Source: JBGLNJ01 sp041300525
GTDB lineage: Bacteria > Chloroflexota > Anaerolineae > Fen-1058
Assembly: GCA_041300525.1 (NCBI GenBank)
Contig: JBGLNJ010000001.1
Coordinates: forward strand, 2,604,001-2,668,000
Direction: 5' to 3'
Length of the DNA: 64,000 nt
The stretch's first letter is position 1; every line of letters starts with the position of its first letter. Both the position numbers and the translations under genes were made by a program. Shown piece after piece: positions 28,101-36,662 of this stretch. The notes below the pieces were generated by a model, which did no database searches, was not told where the DNA came from, and was given only the letters and a program-made list of their open reading frames with translations.

Positions 28101-28647
28101 GCCCGCTGTGGATGCCGATGCGGATTTGAAGCGGAGCGCCCAATTGAGCGAGGGCGATCGGCTCAAACTCGGCCGCGGCTTTTTGCATGTCCAACGCAGC
28201 ACGCACGGCCAGTTCGGCGTCGTTTTCGTGGGCCTGGGGAGCGCCAAAGACGGCCATGAGGCCGTCACCCGTAAACTTGTCCACCAACCCGTCGTAGCGA
28301 TGGATACACGCCACCAGGCGTCCTAGCAGATCGTTGATCAGGCCAAACACAGGCTCGGCGTCGAGTGAGGCCGAAAGGCGCGTAAAATTCACCGCGTCGG
28401 CAAAGAGGACCGCCACCTCGCGTCGCTCGCCGCGCAATCGCTCTTGATCGTGCAAGATGCTTTCGGCAACGACGGAGGGGATAAAGGAGCGCAACCGGCG
28501 GATCGCGTCTTGCGCCTCCGATAGCTCGCGCTTGAGGTCTGCTTCTGCCACGGGCCAAGTGTCGGCGCGTTCGGTGAGGGCAGCCCCACAACCGGTGCAA
28601 TGCAACCCGGTATCAGGATTGAGCAAGCCGCACTGTGGACAGCGCAT
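25168..28647 (-). CDS. Class III adenylate/guanylate cyclase–AAA–TPR signalling protein with zinc ribbon
   Basis: 1159 residues. An N-terminal zinc ribbon (Cys3, Cys6, Cys17, Cys20), a short helix, then a class III cyclase domain (about 75–240) with VAVLFADAVNFT (metal Asp), DKFTGDGLMAVFG and a GDTVNLAARLQ segment. A predicted AAA/STAND ATPase follows (P-loop GEAGMGKSRL near 330), then about ten TPR repeats. Proteins of this architecture couple a cyclase to large ATPase/TPR sensors. ATG 28647. It is divergent from the histidine kinase at 28806. Confidence 0.9.
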   Translation of the reverse strand: MRCPQCGLLNPDTGLHCTGCGAALTERADTWPVAEADLKRELSEAQDAIRRLRSFIPSVVAESILHDQERLRGERREVAVLFADAVNFTRLSASLDAEPVFGLINDLLGRLVACIHRYDGLVDKFTGDGLMAVFGAPQAHENDAELAVRAALDMQKAAAEFEPIALAQLGAPLQIRIGIHSGPVIAGILGTQEQAAYTVIGDTVNLAARLQAFSQPGRTVVSSRVYEQTRPFFNFEAMGTTQIKGIDQPMTVYEVIGDRAEPLPTRGVAGTKTILLGRNTELQQLRLALAAFLDERHGSVVTIQGEAGMGKSRLVSEWLSVIVPDQATVWQGRGLPYSQGVGYGVFRSLLQDALRTFPPQTAWDEKVTPALRPFLRQVMGSALTPEEQTSLRYLEPERIKQLTELALREWLLEETRRRAIVLILEDFHWADDLSKDMLPSLVGLVREAPLLLCLISRPQPEAPLQIAFPQTQAPLAAPALLSVELKPLSPEYGRALLGHLVNLNSLPEQFVNTILTRAEGNPFYIEEFVHTLIEKQVLTQGDDQWQVASTVELESLEVPTTLRGLMMARVDRLPQDLQHVLRDAAVIGLQFSASLLDEVERRLHGTVNVLPMLERLTQMGLLVKRPGAGEPMHGFRHIITQETIYDGLMHNQRPGLHRAVAECIETLYAADVNSQAEVLALHYHRAHVRDKAMRYALQAGDRARQRFANHEAVEHYSLALQLSQHLSDCEAERWQAAIGLGEVQQHIGQYEEATALYQAALEEWKEAAPEARAQAMLKLGQVWDKRGDVSEAERWLHQALGEISLAGTVRPELEAQIYSDLGWLSLRRGDLAAAQNRLEQGLALVSDTEHYDVLSSILNRLGAVHFNRSEWKRAAECVERALELRQRLGDVVGYARSMNNLAILKETSGDWDGALADYERAIELHERIGEVEGLALACTNLGGLYTDRGEWAKAEEHFTRSLALAQRIGHSYELAQAHMNLGRLDLAQDHWADCAKHLDASILLYAEAGAKANVNLADAYELQSVLHLEQKHLDEAEQCAKRTHDVLRESTGGDEGDAIEWGRYERLRGRLDQARGDPASARRHLERSAAIFRASGSRLEAARTDYWSAVLSLQLDQFEQTRQELQAAQQSFKQLGAAADLARVEQQLARLADLSRTSR

Positions 28648-28805
28648 TGGATCCCCGTCTCTTGAAAGTGGTTGGGTAATAGTTTACCACCTCTTGGGAT
28701 TTTGTGGTATCATGCCAGCACTACCCATATTGCGTGTGTTGTGCCATAATGTGCCCTGAGATGTTTTGCTGTTTGCAAAGCGGCGACTGAGACAAGAGGA
28801 GCCTT

Positions 28806-30689
28806 GTGGCTGGCGAAACTGTCCTGGTCATAGATAACCGCGCCGAGCCGCGCCAGTGCCTGATTGAGACGGTGCTCAACCCTGGCGGCTATACCTCCCT
28901 GGAAAGCGATACCTTTGAGACCGGCCTACAGGCTGCATTGGAGCAATCGCCTGACCTGATCGTGTTGACGGCTCAGGCGATCCCCCCTGGCGAATTCGAG
29001 TCCCTGAAAAAACTCGGCGCGTCCAGTCAGCCCATCGCCGTGCTCTTGATCGTAGATCCGTCAGCCGAGCGTTGGGTCGCCGACCTCTGGGTTGCCGGTG
29101 TGCGCGGCGTCTTGTTCGAGCCGTTCAAGCCAAACGAGGCATTGCGTGCGCTTGAGCGCGCGCTGACCGAGACTCGCTTGCGCCGCGAGCGCGACGAACT
29201 AGCCGGCAAACTGGCGCAGGCTCGCCGCCAGATGGAGTGGCAACTCCAAGAACTCAACGCCATCTACACGGTGGGCAAAACGGCCACGGCCATGCCGGAC
29301 TTGGAACGGGTGCTGGCGCAGGTGGTCGAGGCGGCCACGTACATGGCGCACGGCGAGGAAGGTTCACTGATGCTGGTGGACGATGCCAGCGGCAAGCTGT
29401 ACCTGCGCGCGTCCAAGCACCTCGATCAACCTGCCGCCGGCGGCCTGCGCGTCCAAGTGGATGATGCTTTGCTGGATCGAGTGCTCAAATTCGGCCGGCC
29501 CGTGATGATGGCGGGACAAGACCTGCGCAAGGTCAATCCGTCACATCCGGCTAAAGCGCTCCTATACGTTCCCCTCACAGTCTCGCCCGCTCGCAGCATG
29601 GGTGTGTTAGGTGTATCGAACGAGGTTTCCGAACACATCTTTACCGAGCGGGACATGTTCCTGCTTTCGGCGCTGGGTGATTATGCGGCCATCGTCATTG
29701 AAAACACGCGGTTGTTCGCGGCGGGCGAGTCCGAGCGAAGCACGCTGGATGCTGTGTTGCGCGGCACCGAGGACGCGGTGATTTTGCTGGACCTGGACAA
29801 ACAGGTCTTGCTGTGCAATCCGGCCGCGCGCAAAGCGTTTAGCATCAAGTCGCCGGATGTCGTCGGCCGCCTGTTGCATCAAGTCACCCGCAGCCAGGTG
29901 TTGCTGGAATTGTTCGAACATCTTCCCAGCGTCGGGCGGCCGCTGCGCACGGAAGCGCAATTGGCCGACGGGCACACACTTCAGGCGCAGGTCAGCGCTA
30001 TCGAGGCCGTGGGCTACGTGGCAGTCATGCAAGACATCACGCACTTGAAGGAATTGGATCGCGTCAAGAGCGAATTTGTGTCCGTCGTGAGCCACGACCT
30101 GCGCTCTCCGCTCACGACGATTCGCGGTTACGTGGATTTGTTGCCGCGCGTAGGGCCGCTCACCCCGCAGCAGGCCGAGTTTGTCAATCGGATGGGGCAG
30201 AGCATGAAGACCGTCACCGACCTGATCGGCGATCTGTTGGACATCGGTCGGGTTGAAGCGGGGTTGGATCAAGAGGCAGCTCCTTGCCGGATAGACGACA
30301 TTTTGCGGCGAGCGGCTGACGCCGTGCAGATCGTCATTGACGAAAAACAACATGAGTTGACTCTGGATATCGCGCCCGATTTGCCGCCGGTCTTGGGCAG
30401 CGCGCGGCGGCTCGAACAGGTGGCGACCAACCTTCTCCACAATGCGGTCAAGTACACGCCGGACGGCGGCAAGATCAAGGCGACGCTCAAGGCCGAGGGA
30501 GCGTATGTGATGTTGAGCGTGGCGGACAATGGCATCGGCGTCCCGCTGGAAGATCAGCCGTACATCTTTAACAAATTCTACCGCGTGCAGAGCGAGGCGA
30601 CGGCGAATATCCTGGGAACGGGGCTGGGGCTATCCATTGTCAAGACCGTGGTGGACAAGCACGGTGGGCGCGTGTGGGTGGATAAAGCA
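28806..30689 (+). CDS. Sensor histidine kinase with degenerate receiver, GAF and PAS domains; last residues cut off
   Basis: About 628 native residues from GTG 28806, preceded by AGAGGAG. The N-terminal receiver-like domain (1–120) lacks the phospho-acceptor (PDLIVLTAQAIP where PDLILLD is expected) and the conserved Lys (FEPF). GAF (about 150–310), PAS (about 315–410), HisKA (VVSHDLRSPLTTIRGYVDL) and HATPase with N, G1 and G2 boxes (LLHNAVKYTPDGG, DNGIGVP, GTGLGLSIVK) follow. At GGRVWVDKA the sequence changes; about 10–15 terminal residues (GKGSTF-like) are replaced by unrelated codons up to a stop at 30783. Confidence 0.88.
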
Positions 30690-30726
30690 CCCTGTTTTGA
30701 ACGTAAAATCGGGCCTTTTGCTAAGG

Positions 30727-30775
30727 TTGTGCACGATGTGCTGAATACATGGCTTGTGCAAAATGTGCTGAATAC
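30727..30775. repeat. Two-copy direct repeat, 27-base period
   Basis: TTGTGCACGATGTGCTGAAT at 30727 and TTGTGCAAAATGTGCTGAAT at 30754 differ at two positions. It lies between the cut kinase gene and the argF promoter. Possible regulator site or small tandem duplication. Confidence 0.6.
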
Positions 30776-30789
30776 GGACAGATAACTGA

Positions 30790-30818
30790 TTGACTGATAA
30801 CAGAGTAACTGATATACT
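30790..30818 (+). promoter_or_regulatory. Candidate sigma70 promoter of argF
   Basis: TTGACT (30790–30795), 17 bases, TATACT (30813–30818), 30 bases before the argF start. It is embedded in words of the heptad repeat family (GATTGACTGAT, GAGTAACTGAT). Confidence 0.55.
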
Positions 30819-30848
30819 AGCCGCAACACATCACTTGGAGGCAAATTC

Positions 30849-31829
30849 ATGAAGCACTTGATCACTCTGGGCGATCTGACACCTGACGAGTTTATGGGAC
30901 TGCTCGACCTGGCTGTCAAGCTCAAGGCCGAACTCTTCAAGAAGGGTCGCAATAAACCCCGGCTGAAAAACAAGACGTTGGGCATGATCTTTCAAAAGCC
31001 CAGCCTGCGCACGCGCGTGTCGTTCGACATGGCAATGATCCAGCTCGGCGGGCAGGCGCTGTACATCTCGCCGAACGAGATTTCGCTCGGCAAGCGCGAA
31101 AGCGTGGCCGACGTGGCCCGCGTCCTTTCCCGCTACGTGGACGGCATCGAGGCGCGCGTGTTCGCCCACGCCGACGTGGTGGAGCTTGCCAAGTACAGCC
31201 GAGTGCCGGTCGTCAACGGGCTTTCGGACTATTCACATCCCTGCCAGGGTACCGCCGACCTGTTGACCATCTACGAGCGTTTTGGCAAATTGGAAGGGCT
31301 TAAGGTTGTATTCGTCGGCGACGGCAACAACGTGGCGACCTCGCTGGCGTTCGGCTGCGCGCTGACCGGCGCTCACTTTGTGTGCGCCTCGCCCGAAGGC
31401 TATGACCTGTCCGCCGATGTGGTCACTAAAGCCGGCGAGATGGGCAAAGCGACCGGCAGCACCATCACGCTCCTGCGCGACCCGCTAAAAGCCGCCCGCG
31501 ACGCCGATGTGATCTATACCGACGTGTGGACTTCGATGGGGCAAGAAGAAGAGACCGCGCAGCGGCTCAAGGTTTTTTCCCCGACGTATCAAATCAACGC
31601 CAAGCTAGTGAGCCGCGCCGCGCCCGGCTATATCGTCATGCACTGCCTGCCGGCGCATCGCGGCCAGGAAATCACCGACGAGGTGTGCGACGACGAAAAG
31701 CACTCGGCGCTGTGGGATCAAGCCGAAAACCGGATGCACGCGCAAAAGGCCATCCTGGTCGAGTTGATGGCGGAAAAGAAGGCCAAAGCGCCCAAGGCCA
31801 AGGCGAAAACCAAATCCAAGAAAAAGTAG
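30849..31829 (+). CDS. argF: Ornithine carbamoyltransferase
   Basis: 326 residues. Makes citrulline from ornithine and carbamoyl phosphate in arginine synthesis. The carbamoyl-phosphate loop is SLRTRVSF (usual STRTR with Ser-Leu); HPCQGTADLLT, VFVGDGNNVATSLAFG and MHCLPAHRGQEIT are all present. TTGGAGG precedes ATG 30849. The C-terminus carries an unusual Lys/Ala-rich tail (about 17 residues, KKAKAPKAKAKTKSKKK), probably disordered. Two small genes follow within 60 bases. Confidence 0.95.
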   Translation: MKHLITLGDLTPDEFMGLLDLAVKLKAELFKKGRNKPRLKNKTLGMIFQKPSLRTRVSFDMAMIQLGGQALYISPNEISLGKRESVADVARVLSRYVDGIEARVFAHADVVELAKYSRVPVVNGLSDYSHPCQGTADLLTIYERFGKLEGLKVVFVGDGNNVATSLAFGCALTGAHFVCASPEGYDLSADVVTKAGEMGKATGSTITLLRDPLKAARDADVIYTDVWTSMGQEEETAQRLKVFSPTYQINAKLVSRAAPGYIVMHCLPAHRGQEITDEVCDDEKHSALWDQAENRMHAQKAILVELMAEKKAKAPKAKAKTKSKKK

Positions 31830-31885
31830 CCGGGCGGCGGTTGAACACAAAGTTAGGCCCGCGCGCCGTAAGCCAACAAGCAGGA

Positions 31886-32098
31886 ATGAACTTGACCCCT
31901 AAACACAAGCTGACCAGAGAACAATGGGAAGAGTTGGACATCCAATACAGTAACACGCCTGGCTTGTTTGATGTCTTTTCAGCGTCGGGCGAACACTATC
32001 TCCTTGTCGCGCTCTTGAACGAGTTCGGGTATCATCCCCACAGCCGTGAAGAAGCTATCGAATTGGCGCAGGAGTTGTTGAGCAATGGCTACGAATAA
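31886..32098 (+). CDS. Small protein of unknown function
   Basis: 70 residues, acidic and probably helical: EQWEELDIQYSNTPGLFDVF, GEHYLLVALLNEFGYHPHSR, EAIELAQELLSNGY. CAGGA lies close to ATG 31886. It overlaps the next gene by 14 bases, implying translational coupling. No recognisable family; possibly an antitoxin-like partner of the next protein, but nothing in sequence proves it. Confidence 0.6.
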   Translation: MNLTPKHKLTREQWEELDIQYSNTPGLFDVFSASGEHYLLVALLNEFGYHPHSREEAIELAQELLSNGYE

Positions 32099-32402
32099 AC
32101 CGGACTTTCTCAAAGTGGGGGCTATCGTCAAAGTCCAACATTGGTACGGTCAGATTGTTGATATTGCCGAATCGGATTCGAGAATCATGGTCTTGGTCAC
32201 ATCGCCCAAAGCTCTATGGCGATACCATCCTGCCGAGTGGCTAGAGTTTGACGCGCAACACATCAAGCCGGCGTCATTAGATGAAGCCATCGCCAGTTTC
32301 GACATCTACACTGAGCGAGTGCAAAAGACGCTTCAAGAAATCGAAGCGATGAAAAAGAATTGGCAGCAGAGTACGGTAAGTCATGGTCCGGGCGATGGTT
32401 GA
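32085..32402 (+). CDS. Hypothetical protein coupled to the preceding small gene
   Basis: 105 residues. The N-terminal half looks like a small beta-barrel (VGAIVKVQHWYGQIVDIAES, RIMVLVTSP, WRYHPAEWLEF) and the C-terminal half is helical (IYTERVQKTLQEIEAMKKNW). ATG 32085 overlaps the upstream stop. The family is not recognised; the pairing of two small overlapping genes is reminiscent of toxin–antitoxin loci, but no catalytic motif is visible. Confidence 0.6.
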   Translation: MATNKPDFLKVGAIVKVQHWYGQIVDIAESDSRIMVLVTSPKALWRYHPAEWLEFDAQHIKPASLDEAIASFDIYTERVQKTLQEIEAMKKNWQQSTVSHGPGDG

Positions 32403-32453
32403 ATATAAAAGCTAGGCGGGCGTCCAGCAGTGTGAGCGAGAATGGAGGGTGTA

Positions 32454-32705
32454 ATGGGAGAACCAACAGTACTGACGAAAATGATTGATGTGCACGAGGC
32501 GCAGCTACATTTGGAAGAATTGTTAGCTATGCTGTTCGAGGGCACAGAAATCATCCTTGCCCAAAATAACCGCCCCCTGGCGCGTCTAACACGTATTGCT
32601 TCACCAACCATGCCCCGTATTGCGGGACTACACGCTGGGGCGGTTTGGATGAGCAAAGATTTTAGTGAGCCATTGCCCGAAGCTTTTTGGACGGGGAGTG
32701 TATAA
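32454..32705 (+). CDS. Phd/YefM-like antitoxin without an obvious toxin
   Basis: 83 residues from ATG 32454 (GGAGGG upstream; an earlier in-frame ATG at 32442 overlaps that site). IDVHEAQLHLEELLAMLFEG and IILAQNNRPLARLTRI follow the Phd/YefM N-terminal DNA-binding fold, and the EPLPEAFWTG end is the usual toxin-binding tail of VapB-like antitoxins. A PIN-domain VapC gene normally follows at once. Here the next 150 bases hold only a 45-codon frame with no PIN motif. Confidence 0.75.
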   Translation: MGEPTVLTKMIDVHEAQLHLEELLAMLFEGTEIILAQNNRPLARLTRIASPTMPRIAGLHAGAVWMSKDFSEPLPEAFWTGSV

Positions 32706-32858
32706 AGTTACCCTACCAGATTCGCCTTGCCACGTTAGAGCAAATCCGCCGCGAGTTCCACCCGTGGAGATACGGTGCTGAACCAAGATTTCAAAGAGTT
32801 TACTCGATCATAAAAACGGGAAATGGGCCCGACGAGTAACTGACCTCACGGAGCGAAA

Positions 32859-35183
32859 ATGCCAGGCAATCGCCAAGTATACGACCTAGCGATGAAACGC
32901 GGGCACAGTCTTGCCCGCCAACAGGCGTGGGACAAAGCCGCCGCCGAATATCAGCGCGCGCTGGCCGAGTTTCCCGAGGATGCCGACGCGCTGATTGCGG
33001 CGGGGGCCGTGTTGATCAACCTCACTCTGCTGCCCGAGGCGCTGGCGGTGCTCCAGCACGCGAACCAAGCCAAGCCGAACGACTTGGGGACGATGGAAAA
33101 GCTCGCCAGTGTGCAAGCACAGTTGAGCTACCCAGCCGACGCCGCGCAAACGCATGTCGCCATCGGCAACCTCCAGGCGGAACAAGGGAACACCGATCAG
33201 GCGGTCGAGACCTGGAAACGCGCCAGCAACCTGGACGCCTTTAATCTACAAGCGCATCAAAAGCTGGCCGAAACCTACCAGGCTCAAAACAATCCCAAAG
33301 CGGCAGCGACCGAATGGATCCTGGTCGCTCGCATCTGCCGCAAACAAGGCTATTGGGGCAAAGCGGCCCAGCATTGCCAAGTGGCGCTCGCGCTCGACCC
33401 GCGCAACACCGACGCGCTTAGACTGATGGAAGGGATTCGCGTCAAACGCGGGACCGGGATGCTGCCGACCTTGCCGGAACCATCGTCGTCCGGCGCGCCG
33501 ACTCTCCCTTCGCCGGCTGCCCCACCCACGCCGCCCACCAGCGCGTCAGAAGCCGCGCTCACTCTGGAGAGGGAAGAAGAAGGAGCGAAACCCGGCAGCC
33601 CGGTGGACATTGCGGCGCAAAAGGCGCTCTCGGACCTGGCCGAATCGCTCTTTGAGGAAGATGCTCCCCCTACCCCGCCGCGCGCGGGCATTCGACTGAC
33701 CAAGGCGGAGATTGACGCGCTCATCGGCCAGGCGATTGACCTGCAAACACGCGGGCAGGCCCAACAGGCCATCGCCGCCTACAAGCGCGTATTGGACGTG
33801 GCGGATCTGCCGGCGGCTCGCTTTAACCTGGGGCTGCTCTACGAACAGGAACTCTTGTTCGAAGAAGCCATCGAGCAATTCCAGCAATCTATCCGCGAAC
33901 CGGAATACGCGTTGGGCAGCCGCTTTGCGCTCGGCGAATGTTGCCGCGCGCGCGGACGGAATGACGAGGCGCTGGAGCAATTTGTTCAAGTCCTCAAAAT
34001 CGTGGACCTGGCCACGGTCAAGCGCGAGCAAGTGGACGACCTGATCGCCCTGTACGAAAACCTGGCCGATAGCTTTATCACCAAGGGCGACCGTGACCAG
34101 GCCGTCCAGTTCACCAATTCCCTGGTCGAGTTCTTGTCGAGCCGGGGCTGGGAGGATAAGGTGCTCGAAGCTCGGCAGAGACTCGACAGCCTCACCGACG
34201 AGGGCGCGCCCATCCTCAGCCTAGCCGAGGTGCTCGCCGTCCCCAATGCCGAAGTCATCTTGCAATCACTGGCTCTCACACAAGAGTACGCCAAGCGCGG
34301 CAAGATTTACTCAGCATTGGAGGAAGCCTACCTCGCTTTCCAGTACGCGCCGGATTTTTTGCCGATGCACCGGCGTGTGGCGGATATTCTGTGGAACAGC
34401 GGGCATGAGGAATCCGCCACCGTCAAGTACATGGTGATTGCCGATACCTACCAGACTCGCGGCGACAGCCGCCATGCCATCGCGATCTATCAATATATCC
34501 TGCGCCTCACGCCGATGGACGTGCAGACGCGCTGCAACCTGATTGACCTGCTGATCAGCCACGGCGAGATTGACAAGGCGCTTGAGCAGTACATGGCGCT
34601 GGCCGACACCTATTACCAACTCGCTGAAATGGACAAGGCGCGAGAAAGGTTTCAGGAAGCGATGACCTATGTCCCGCGCGCCTCGGACAGCAAACACTGG
34701 ACACAACAGATTCTTCACCGGGTTGCCGACATTGACATGCAGCGCGTTGACTGGCGGCGCGCGATCAAAAGCTACGAGCAGCTCAAATCCATCGTCCCCG
34801 ACGACGAGAAAGCTCGCCTGGCGCTGGTCGAGCTGCATTTCAAGACCGGCGACAGCGCCCACGCCAGCAAGGAACTGGACGACTTGCTCGTTCGCTATTC
34901 CAAATCCGGCAAGGCGCGCAAGATCATCCCCGTGCTGGAAGATCAGACGCGCACTCATCCCAACGAAATGGGGCTGCGGATGCGGCTCGCCCGCGCCTAC
35001 ATTGGAGCGGGGCTGACAGCGCAAGCCATTGAGCAACTCGACACGCTGGGAGATTTGCAGCTTCAGGGCGGCTTTCAGAAAGAAGCGGCGGCGACTATTC
35101 GCAGCATCATCGCGCTGAACCCTCCCAACGTCGAAGAGTATCAGCAGGCCCTGGCTCAAATCAAGCCGAGCGGGCCGGCGTGA
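32859..35183 (+). CDS. Cytoplasmic TPR-repeat protein
   Basis: 774 residues with no signal peptide. Two blocks of tetratricopeptide repeats (about 8–200 and 290–770), for example WDKAAAEYQRALAEFPEDAD and AIAAYKRVLDVADLPAARFN. They are separated by a Pro/Ser/Thr-rich linker (about 200–280). It is a protein–protein scaffold with no enzymatic motif. It lies 60 bases before cdaA on the same strand, and the pair may be co-transcribed; a link with c-di-AMP signalling is inference only. Confidence 0.8.
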   Translation: MPGNRQVYDLAMKRGHSLARQQAWDKAAAEYQRALAEFPEDADALIAAGAVLINLTLLPEALAVLQHANQAKPNDLGTMEKLASVQAQLSYPADAAQTHVAIGNLQAEQGNTDQAVETWKRASNLDAFNLQAHQKLAETYQAQNNPKAAATEWILVARICRKQGYWGKAAQHCQVALALDPRNTDALRLMEGIRVKRGTGMLPTLPEPSSSGAPTLPSPAAPPTPPTSASEAALTLEREEEGAKPGSPVDIAAQKALSDLAESLFEEDAPPTPPRAGIRLTKAEIDALIGQAIDLQTRGQAQQAIAAYKRVLDVADLPAARFNLGLLYEQELLFEEAIEQFQQSIREPEYALGSRFALGECCRARGRNDEALEQFVQVLKIVDLATVKREQVDDLIALYENLADSFITKGDRDQAVQFTNSLVEFLSSRGWEDKVLEARQRLDSLTDEGAPILSLAEVLAVPNAEVILQSLALTQEYAKRGKIYSALEEAYLAFQYAPDFLPMHRRVADILWNSGHEESATVKYMVIADTYQTRGDSRHAIAIYQYILRLTPMDVQTRCNLIDLLISHGEIDKALEQYMALADTYYQLAEMDKARERFQEAMTYVPRASDSKHWTQQILHRVADIDMQRVDWRRAIKSYEQLKSIVPDDEKARLALVELHFKTGDSAHASKELDDLLVRYSKSGKARKIIPVLEDQTRTHPNEMGLRMRLARAYIGAGLTAQAIEQLDTLGDLQLQGGFQKEAAATIRSIIALNPPNVEEYQQALAQIKPSGPA

Positions 35184-35242
35184 GTGTGGGCCGGCTATTG
35201 ACCCTTCGCAAGGTGAGCACTTGCTCAGCACTGTGAACTGGC

Positions 35243-36127
35243 ATGTCAGAAATATGGTACCTCTTTGAGCGCATGACGTGGCTCAGCGCGCTCGACATCG
35301 CGCTGGTGGCCTTGGTGTTCTTTTTTGCGCTCCAGTTGATCCGCGGCACGCAGGCCGTACAATTGCTGCGCGGCGTCATCATCCTGGCCGTCATCCTTCT
35401 GCTCTTGGGCAACGCGCTCAGGCTGCCCGCCTTTGGCTGGCTGGTGCGGACCGCCATCCCGGCCTTGCTGGTGGCGTTGCCCGTGATCTTTCAGCCGGAA
35501 CTGCGCCGCGCGTTGGAGCGGCTGGGGCGCGCAGGGACATTCCTCGGCAACACCACCCGGCAGTCTGCCGTCGAGACCGTCATCACCGAAACCGTCGCCG
35601 CCTGCCAGCGATTGGCCGAGCGGCGTCACGGCGCGCTCGTCATCCTCGAACGTGAGACAGGGTTGCAGGACTTTATTGACACAGGCGTTCATCTCAACGC
35701 CGAGATCAGCTCGGAGCTTTTGCAGACCCTCTTTTTTCCCAATACGCTCCTGCACGACGGCGCAGTGATTGTGCGGGGCGACCGCATTGTAGCCGCGGCG
35801 TGCATCCTGCCGCTGGCCAGCGGCTTTCTGGCCGACCGGCGATTGGGATTGCGCCACCGCGCCGCCATCGGCATCACGGAAGCCACAGATGCCATTGCCG
35901 TCGTCGTCAGCGAAGAGCGCGGCAGCGTATCAATCGCCCACAACGGGCGAATGATCCGCCGCCTGGATGCGCAACGGCTGGAAGCAGTGCTGCGCGCATT
36001 TTACCAGCCGCAACTATATCGGCCAGCGCCCTTGTGGCTCCGTGTGTTTTCGCGGCTGACGGGCGAGCCTCGGCGGGCGGCCGCGCCGCCTGCCTCCACT
36101 CCCAGCCAGTCCAGGGAACAACTATGA
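35243..36127 (+). CDS. cdaA: Membrane diadenylate cyclase CdaA
   Basis: 294 residues. Makes c-di-AMP from two ATP at the membrane. Three N-terminal helices (about 12–90) precede a DAC domain with the diagnostic LLHDGAVIV (DGA) and LGLRHRAAIGITE (RHR) motifs. FFPNTLLHDGA and IVAAACILPL match the family closely. The C-terminus has an extra ~40 residues ending in a Pro/Ser tail. ATG 35243. Its stop overlaps the cdaR start (ATGA), the standard cdaA–cdaR pairing. Confidence 0.95.
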   Translation: MSEIWYLFERMTWLSALDIALVALVFFFALQLIRGTQAVQLLRGVIILAVILLLLGNALRLPAFGWLVRTAIPALLVALPVIFQPELRRALERLGRAGTFLGNTTRQSAVETVITETVAACQRLAERRHGALVILERETGLQDFIDTGVHLNAEISSELLQTLFFPNTLLHDGAVIVRGDRIVAAACILPLASGFLADRRLGLRHRAAIGITEATDAIAVVVSEERGSVSIAHNGRMIRRLDAQRLEAVLRAFYQPQLYRPAPLWLRVFSRLTGEPRRAAAPPASTPSQSREQL

Positions 36128-36662
36128 TCCGCCGTATTGCCGATGCCATCGCCCGCGCGGCGCTCGCGCTCATCCTGGCCGTCTTGGTCTGGATCGTCGC
36201 CGTCCAGCAAGAGAACCCGATGCGCGTTGACACTCTGCCTGTGGCGCTGCCTATCGTGCGCACACACGAACCACCGGGAGTTTTTGTCTACGGACAGACG
36301 ACGGATTCGGTGCATGTCACATTGCGTGCGCCGCAAGCGATGTGGCCGCGGCTCACTCCCGACCAGTTCAAGGCGGAACTTGACCTGTCCAATAAACCAT
36401 TCGGCCAACTCAACCTGCCGGTCCAAGTGCGCGCGCTCAATCCCGCGGTCGAAATCGTCCGCGTTGACCCGGCAACGGTGGACTTGCATCTGGAACCCAC
36501 TGCCGAGCAGACCGTCCCCGTGCGCATCACCACAACCGGCGAACCAGCGTTGGGGTACGCCGCGCGGCCGGCCAGCGCCACACCGGATCAGGTCGCCGTT
36601 CGCGGCCCGGCTTCCTTCGTCAGCCAGGTAGCTCAGGTAATAGGGACGGTCAGCGCGCAAAC
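36124..36662 (+). pseudogene. cdaR: CdaA regulator YbbR/CdaR, C-terminus cut off
   Basis: One N-terminal membrane helix (about 8–28, ALALILAVLVWIVAVQQENP) and about 1.5 extracytoplasmic YbbR beta modules (for example VHVTLRAPQAMWPRLTPDQF and VEIVRVDPATVDLHLEP). It controls CdaA from outside the membrane. Homology ends near VSQVAQVIGTVSAQ; the frame then runs into GC-rich sequence belonging to an opposing gene. Further YbbR modules are expected but missing. Confidence 0.8.
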
